From Rhizobiaceae bacterium (GTDB lineage Bacteria; Pseudomonadota; Alphaproteobacteria; Rhizobiales; Rhizobiaceae): a stretch of DNA of 9,686 nt. Positions within the stretch are counted from its first letter, which is position 1, and the number at the start of each line of letters is the position of its first letter. The stretch covers positions 1 through 9,686 of the forward strand of contig JAEUMA010000432.1 of NCBI GenBank assembly GCA_016793565.1, in the 5' to 3' direction. Shown one piece after another: positions 5,626 through 9,686 of this stretch. Below the pieces are notes generated by a model that did not search any database, had not been told where the DNA came from, and saw only the letters and a program-made list of their open reading frames with translations. The position numbers and the translations under genes are program-made.

Positions 5626-5763
5626 CTATTTCTTCTTGGCGCTCTTGGCGGCATCCGCCGCCTTGGCCGCGGCACCTAGGGTCGAAACCGGCGCTGCCTT
5701 CGCCACCTTGTCCTTCTTGGGTTTGCGGACTTCCTTGTTGCTGCGCAGCTGTCCCTTGGCCAT
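5626..5763 (-). CDS. Conserved 45-residue Lys/Ala-rich small protein
   Basis: The protein begins MAKGQLRSNKEVRKPKKDK and ends with an Ala/Lys-rich tail (AKAADAAKSAKKK). Short proteins with the MAKGQxRSNxExKKPK opening recur in proteobacteria as conserved hypotheticals; no function is established that I know of. It is strongly basic and probably disordered, so nucleic-acid or ribosome contact is a reasonable but unproven guess. GGGAG (5770-5774 on the minus strand), 6 nt before the ATG at 5763, sets the start; a longer in-frame extension to 5895 runs into the terminator of the RTX gene and is rejected. The same GGGAGAAGG leader is seen before the second cupin. It stands downstream of the RTX gene but is separated from it by a terminator, so it needs its own promoter. 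Confidence 0.7.
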   Translation of the reverse strand: MAKGQLRSNKEVRKPKKDKVAKAAPVSTLGAAAKAADAAKSAKKK

Positions 5764-5874
5764 GGCCTTCTCCCTGTCGGCGACGCGTCGGCGGATTCGC
5801 CAGGCGCTTCTGTTGCGGGGCCAACATGGCACGCGTCGGCGAGGCCGGCAAATACCGTGAAGCGCGCCCCCGCG

Positions 5875-5908
5875 AAAAAAGAAGAGGCCGCCCACAAGGG
5901 GCGGCCTC
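5875..5908 (-). terminator. Intrinsic terminator of the RTX gene
   Basis: GAGGCCGCCC (5884-5893) and GGGCGGCCTC (5899-5908) form a perfect 10-bp GC-rich stem with a 5-nt loop. On the minus strand it is followed at once by TTCTTTTTT (5883 down to 5875). It lies 23 nt past the RTX stop codon, a textbook Rho-independent terminator for that gene. Confidence 0.9.
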
Positions 5909-5931
5909 CGCTTCTTCGGTATCGCTGCGGC

Positions 5932-8900
5932 TTAGCTCAGGAAGCCGTCGCCGAGGGGATCGTAGTCGCGGCCTTCGAACGGGTTGATGTCCTGGAAGTT
6001 CAGCCCGTAGTATATCTGGCCGAGCAGGCCGCCGAACTGCGCATCATCAAGGCCGGTGACCGTGACCGTCTCGCTGACGCCGGCGGTGAGGCCGTTGCCG
6101 CCATCACCGGTGACGGTGACCGTGTTGTCGACGCCGTCGAGCGCGTTGAAGGCTGCCGTCGTGGAGAACGGGTTGCCGTCGTCGAGATCGAAGAAGTCGT
6201 TGAACGTGATGCCCGCATCCGCGACACCGTTGCCGTCGATATCGAGAAGGAACTGCACGTCCACCAGGTTGGTGGCGCCGTCGACGGTGAACACGATCTT
6301 CGAGCCGGCGTTCTGCAGGTAGCTCGTCATCGAGTTTACGCCCGTCTCGCGCATCAGGAGCATCAGGCTGTCCTCGCCCACCGTGAAGCCGGTGACCGTG
6401 TCGAAGCCGTCGCCGTCCTGCGCATTGGCGTTGGCCGCCTGGTTCGGGGCGTTGTCGTCGCCGTCGAAGTCGAACACGAACCAGTCGTTGCCGTCCGCGA
6501 CCAGGTCGTTTCCGTCCCGCTCCAGCATGTCGTGCACGTCGTTGCCCTTGCCGCCATGGAAGACGTCGTTGCCTTCGCTGCCGGAGATGGTGTCGTTGCC
6601 GTCACCGCCGAAGAGCATGTGGCCAAGCACCGTCTCTTCGATGTCGTCGCCGCGCAGGTTGCCGCCGTCGAGCACGTCGTTGCCGAGCCCGCCGATCATG
6701 ACTTCGCCCAGATTGTCGGGGCTGGCCGTGATCGTGTCGTTGCCGGACAGGCCGTCGACCGCGATCAGGTTGCCCCAAACGCTGACGCCCGAACCGCCGA
6801 AGGAGAGGCCCGTCGCATCGTTGAAGGTCAGCCCGCTGACGCTCAGGACGTCGTTGGTGCCGTCATTGCCTTCCGCGACGAAGGCATCGTCGCCGCTGCC
6901 CACGACCGAGAAGTTGACGTCTGCGGTCGACATGAACGCCCCGCGATCGACGATGAAGGTGACCTCGTTGAGGTTGCCAAGGTCGATGTTGACCGTCTCG
7001 AAGTTCGAGACCGAGCCGTCCGACTGGTCGACCACCGTCTTGCCGACGGCAATCACGTTGAGCGTATCGTCGTCGGCTCCGCCGTCGATGATCTGGTTCT
7101 CACCGGCGCGGACGCTGGCCGACCCGATCAGGTTGAGCACGTCGTCGCCGGCTCCCATGTGGATGATGTCGGCCGATCCGATATCGTTGACGGTGTCGTT
7201 GCCGGCACCGGCGTCGATGGAGTCGTTACCGCCGAGATCGTCGATGGAGTCGTCGCCCGAGCCGCCCAGGATGGTGTCGTTGCCGTAGCCGCCCTGGATG
7301 GTGTCGTTGCCGGATCCGCCGATGATGAAGTCATCGCCGTCACCGCCATCGAGCAGATCGTCGCCGTCGCCGCCGCCGATCACGTCGTTGCCGGCGCCGC
7401 CGGAGACCGTGTCGTTGCCCGCACCGGCCGAGATCGTCTCGTTTCCGCCCGAGCCGGTGACGATGTCGTTGCCGGCGCCCAGCAGCACTTCCTCGAAGCC
7501 CTGATAGAAGCTGGCGAAGGACGTCGCGGTGCCATCGGTCAGCTCGTCCGAGAAGTCGCCGTCATCGTTGATGTCCGCCGTCAGCAGGCCGGTGTTGAAG
7601 TCGTAGGACACGCCGAGGCCGAACAGATTGGCGCCCGACTGGGTGTCGTCCGACAGAGCGATCACGTTGAGCGTGTCGTCCGCGCTGGTCGACAGCGTGC
7701 GAACCGTCTCGAACTCGGTGAGCGTGCCCCGCGAGTCGATGGTTCCGTCACGGCCCTCGTCGACCTCGTAGGTCGCCGAGATCGTGCCGTCTGCTGCCCG
7801 GGCAACCGCAGCCGCGCCCACCGTCATGATGAAGGAGGTGCCGCCCGCCGAGGCCGGCTTGAAGAGCCGCTCGTCGAAGATCGCGCGGTCCTGGAACTTC
7901 ACCAGCGTCAGGCCGTCATTGTTCGGGTTGCCGTCGCCATTGGCGTCCGACACCTGAAGCAGCGTTCCGTCCGGGTTGAACTGGATGCGCCCGGTTGCGT
8001 CGATCACCACGTTCTCGCCGCCCTTCAGGATGTCGCCGAGGCCGGCATCGCGGCTCGCCTGCACCTTGTCGTCGCCGAGACCGCCGTCGATCAGGTCGTT
8101 GCCATCGCCGCCGATGAGGAAGTCATCGCCGTGGAGAGCCGCGAAGCGGTCGCCACCGGTGCTGACCACCGGCTGGCCGATGTCGTCGTTCCAGTCCGTC
8201 GGGTGCGCCAGGCGGAGGTAGACGCCGCTGGTCGGCAGGGTCGGGCTGTCCTCGAAGGAGATGTCGAACTGCGAGTCGTGCGCGCCGAGGTCGATCAGGA
8301 TCTCGGACTGGTTGCCCTGCCCGTCCACCGCGGTGAACACCGCGACGTCGAGGCCCTGCAGCACGCTGCGCTCGTTGGCGCCGAGAACCTCCGAGGTCTG
8401 CAGGATGGCGCGGTTGATGCCGACGTTGTCGCCGTCCGTTTCCTTACCCTCGAAGGTGATGAAGCGGTCGCCGTAGTCGGCCGCGGCATCGCCGTCGTCG
8501 CCACGCTGCTCGGTGTGGCTGCGGCCCTCGTTCAGGCCCTCCTGGCCCGCGCGGCCGTCATACATGGTCAACGAGACGCGGGTGTTGGACAGGTCGGACA
8601 CCGACCATTCGGGCTTTACACCACCCGAACCGTTGGTGATCGAGACCACCGGAACGTCGAGGTAGACATCCTGGTCTTCCGAGCCTTCACGGATGAAGAG
8701 CGAGACGATGTCCTGGCCGGGGATGATTGAACCGCCCTGGACGATGAGGTTGCCGATCGCGCTGTCGTCGTCGGCCGCGACCGCGGCGTTGATCTGGCTG
8801 ATCAGGCGCTGGATGGCATGCTCGGTGGTCTCGGAGATCACCGTGCCCTCGACGCTGTCGATGCCGACCGTGACCGAGAAGGTCTGCCCGTTCAGGGTCA

Positions 8901-9686
8901 GCGACACGGTGTCGCCGTCCTTCAGCTTGGCGATATCGACCCGGTACTGCTGACCCTCGACCAGTTCGGTGCCGTCGGCGCCGAGCTTGACGACGAGGTC
9001 CTCGGCATAGGCCGTGCGGCCCAGGCTGAAGCTGTCGGAAGCGGTCTTCTCATTGTCGTCGCGGTTCTGGTAGCTGACGAAGACGAGTTCGTCGTCCTCA
9101 CCAACGATCAGTTCCACCGGCTCCTCGAACGAGACCTGCGCGCCGGCATCGCCCACGTCGCCCGGATTGTCCGGCTCGAACGTGTCGGCAGTCGCACCTT
9201 CGAACTCGAAGGCGCCCGGCGAACCGAGGACCACGAACTCGTTCTCGTTGACGACCTGGGCGTTGAGCAGGTTGGCGAGAGCCGCGACCTCGGGATCGTC
9301 GCTGCTCGCCAGGCCGGCGATGGCGGCGTTGATCTTGGCCACAACCTCCTGGACGGTGGCCGAACCGGAGACATCGATGTCGATGTCGGGGCTGTCGCCG
9401 CCGCCGATGATGGAGATGTTGTAGACCTTGTTCCAGGCGCTGTCGTCGGCGAACACGCCGGTCAGCGTGACCGTGAACAGGGTCTCGCCGGCGACGTTCT
9501 TCTCCGGAGCGGCGCGGAAGTCCTGGCCGATGCGGTCGCTCTGTGAGCCGGGGGTCTTGGAGTCGGCATCGTTGAGCAGGAACAGTCCGTCTTGCACGCC
9601 GACATTGCCGAGCCGGTCGACGAGGTCGAGGTCGCGGTTGATGAACTTCACGCCATCACCCTGCTTGCCGGCATAGTCGACCACTT
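5932..9686 (-). CDS. Large secreted RTX calcium-binding protein (5' partial)
   Basis: At least 1250 codons; the frame is open at the right edge of the window, so the N-terminus is missing (the GTG at 9684 is only the first whole codon). Residues are counted from there. RTX nonapeptides (GGxGNDxUx), which fold into calcium-bound beta-rolls outside the cell, occur in three blocks: 519-541, a main run at 736-854 and 998-1055. A DTVTGFTVGEDSL segment at 1095-1107 is the usual cap after an RTX block. Other Ca-type loops are seen at DANGDGNPNND (580-590), DINDDGDFSDE (704-714) and DIDGNGVADA (1148-1157). Two N-terminal modules (about 67-165 and 227-345) share a Y-x-I/V-x-I start and an INAA(I/V)A helix. 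The protein is very acidic and I see no cysteine. Such proteins leave the cell by type I secretion using an uncleaved C-terminal signal, here probably within the last 60 residues ending GDGFLS. No enzyme domain is seen, so an adhesin or surface-layer/biofilm protein is likelier than a protease or toxin. Confidence 0.88.
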   Translation of the reverse strand, partial: VVDYAGKQGDGVKFINRDLDLVDRLGNVGVQDGLFLLNDADSKTPGSQSDRIGQDFRAAPEKNVAGETLFTVTLTGVFADDSAWNKVYNISIIGGGDSPDIDIDVSGSATVQEVVAKINAAIAGLASSDDPEVAALANLLNAQVVNENEFVVLGSPGAFEFEGATADTFEPDNPGDVGDAGAQVSFEEPVELIVGEDDELVFVSYQNRDDNEKTASDSFSLGRTAYAEDLVVKLGADGTELVEGQQYRVDIAKLKDGDTVSLTLNGQTFSVTVGIDSVEGTVISETTEHAIQRLISQINAAVAADDDSAIGNLIVQGGSIIPGQDIVSLFIREGSEDQDVYLDVPVVSITNGSGGVKPEWSVSDLSNTRVSLTMYDGRAGQEGLNEGRSHTEQRGDDGDAAADYGDRFITFEGKETDGDNVGINRAILQTSEVLGANERSVLQGLDVAVFTAVDGQGNQSEILIDLGAHDSQFDISFEDSPTLPTSGVYLRLAHPTDWNDDIGQPVVSTGGDRFAALHGDDFLIGGDGNDLIDGGLGDDKVQASRDAGLGDILKGGENVVIDATGRIQFNPDGTLLQVSDANGDGNPNNDGLTLVKFQDRAIFDERLFKPASAGGTSFIMTVGAAAVARAADGTISATYEVDEGRDGTIDSRGTLTEFETVRTLSTSADDTLNVIALSDDTQSGANLFGLGVSYDFNTGLLTADINDDGDFSDELTDGTATSFASFYQGFEEVLLGAGNDIVTGSGGNETISAGAGNDTVSGGAGNDVIGGGDGDDLLDGGDGDDFIIGGSGNDTIQGGYGNDTILGGSGDDSIDDLGGNDSIDAGAGNDTVNDIGSADIIHMGAGDDVLNLIGSASVRAGENQIIDGGADDDTLNVIAVGKTVVDQSDGSVSNFETVNIDLGNLNEVTFIVDRGAFMSTADVNFSVVGSGDDAFVAEGNDGTNDVLSVSGLTFNDATGLSFGGSGVSVWGNLIAVDGLSGNDTITASPDNLGEVMIGGLGNDVLDGGNLRGDDIEETVLGHMLFGGDGNDTISGSEGNDVFHGGKGNDVHDMLERDGNDLVADGNDWFVFDFDGDDNAPNQAANANAQDGDGFDTVTGFTVGEDSLMLLMRETGVNSMTSYLQNAGSKIVFTVDGATNLVDVQFLLDIDGNGVADAGITFNDFFDLDDGNPFSTTAAFNALDGVDNTVTVTGDGGNGLTAGVSETVTVTGLDDAQFGGLLGQIYYGLNFQDINPFEGRDYDPLGDGFLS
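7125..7479 (-). repeat. Main RTX nonapeptide-coding repeat block
   Basis: About a dozen degenerate 27-bp units encode GGxGNDxUx-type nonapeptides (residues 736-854 of the partial protein), for example GGAGNDVIG, GGDGDDLLD, GGSGNDTIQ and GGYGNDTIL. The first two-thirds are regular; towards the end units degrade (DDLGGNDSI, NDIGSADII). On the plus strand the block reads as recurring GTCGTTGCC-like words, which explains the long stop-free frame antisense to it. Confidence 0.85.

Noticed and set aside
5268..5987. A 239-codon plus-strand frame
   Set aside because: It overlaps the end of the cupin, the ALDH remnant and the small Lys-rich gene. It is Arg-rich with no domain and is best explained as a shadow of minus-strand genes in GC-rich DNA.
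7125..7479. Regularly spaced repeats that might suggest a CRISPR array
   Set aside because: The units are contiguous degenerate 27-bp codon repeats with no unique spacers, and they translate cleanly into RTX nonapeptides.
5857..8730. A 957-codon stop-free frame on the plus strand
   Set aside because: It is antisense to the RTX gene and consists mainly of Val/Ala/Asp strings produced by reading the complement of Gly-Asn-Asp-rich repeat codons. It has no recognisable domain and no ribosome site, and it starts across the RTX terminator.
8818..9546. A 242-codon plus-strand frame opposite the RTX N-terminal modules
   Set aside because: Antisense shadow with Val/Asp/Gly-rich composition and no ribosome site.

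Overview
The window looks like chromosomal DNA from a GC-rich alphaproteobacterium, most likely a rhizobial-type member of the Hyphomicrobiales (Mesorhizobium or Phyllobacteriaceae relatives). This rests on the high-GC codon use, on the kind of genes present (PEP-hydrolase-like TIM barrel, M24 peptidase, FkbM methyltransferase, Cys-rich Rrf2 regulator, a short Lys-rich 'MAKGQ' protein) and on a palindromic intergenic element of a style common in rhizobia. The species cannot be fixed from sequence reading alone.

Layout, left to right. (1) Bases 1-1251, + strand: the 3' part of a PEP-hydrolase-like TIM-barrel gene followed after 11 nt by a small cupin; the second gene's AGGAGG ribosome site overlaps the first gene's stop codon, so they are probably one operon. 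(2) Bases 1252-1593: a gap between convergent genes, filled mostly by a roughly 275-bp element with 34/35-bp imperfect terminal inverted repeats and internal hairpins, then a strong hairpin just past the end of the next gene. (3) Bases 1594-2772, - strand: a complete M24 (Xaa-Pro aminopeptidase/creatinase-like) peptidase with all five metal ligands. (4) From about 2883 to 3833, + strand, divergent from the peptidase: an FkbM-family SAM methyltransferase with an uncertain start; a small palindrome lies in the shared upstream region. (5) 4058-4507, +: an Rrf2-family regulator with four cysteines. (6) 4562-4714, -: a 50-residue single-span membrane protein with its own promoter and ribosome site. 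(7) 4997-5353, +: a second single-domain cupin with a recognisable sigma70-type promoter. (8) About 5415-5549, -: a short remnant of an aldehyde dehydrogenase C-terminus. (9) 5626-5763, -: a 45-residue Lys/Ala-rich conserved small protein. (10) 5932-9686, -: at least 1250 codons of a large secreted RTX (haemolysin-type calcium-binding) protein. Its N-terminus lies outside the window and its C-terminus is followed by a clear intrinsic terminator.

Functionally the window is a set of short, mostly independent transcription units rather than one pathway. The PEP-hydrolase-like protein and its cupin are the only convincing operon. The RTX protein is a probable type I secretion substrate, but no ABC exporter, membrane fusion protein or outer-membrane channel is visible here. 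I found no tRNA, rRNA, CRISPR array or transposase, and no clear new multi-gene system. The items most worth a second look are the inverted-repeat element, the unlisted small membrane protein, the dehydrogenase remnant, and the duplicated N-terminal modules of the RTX protein.
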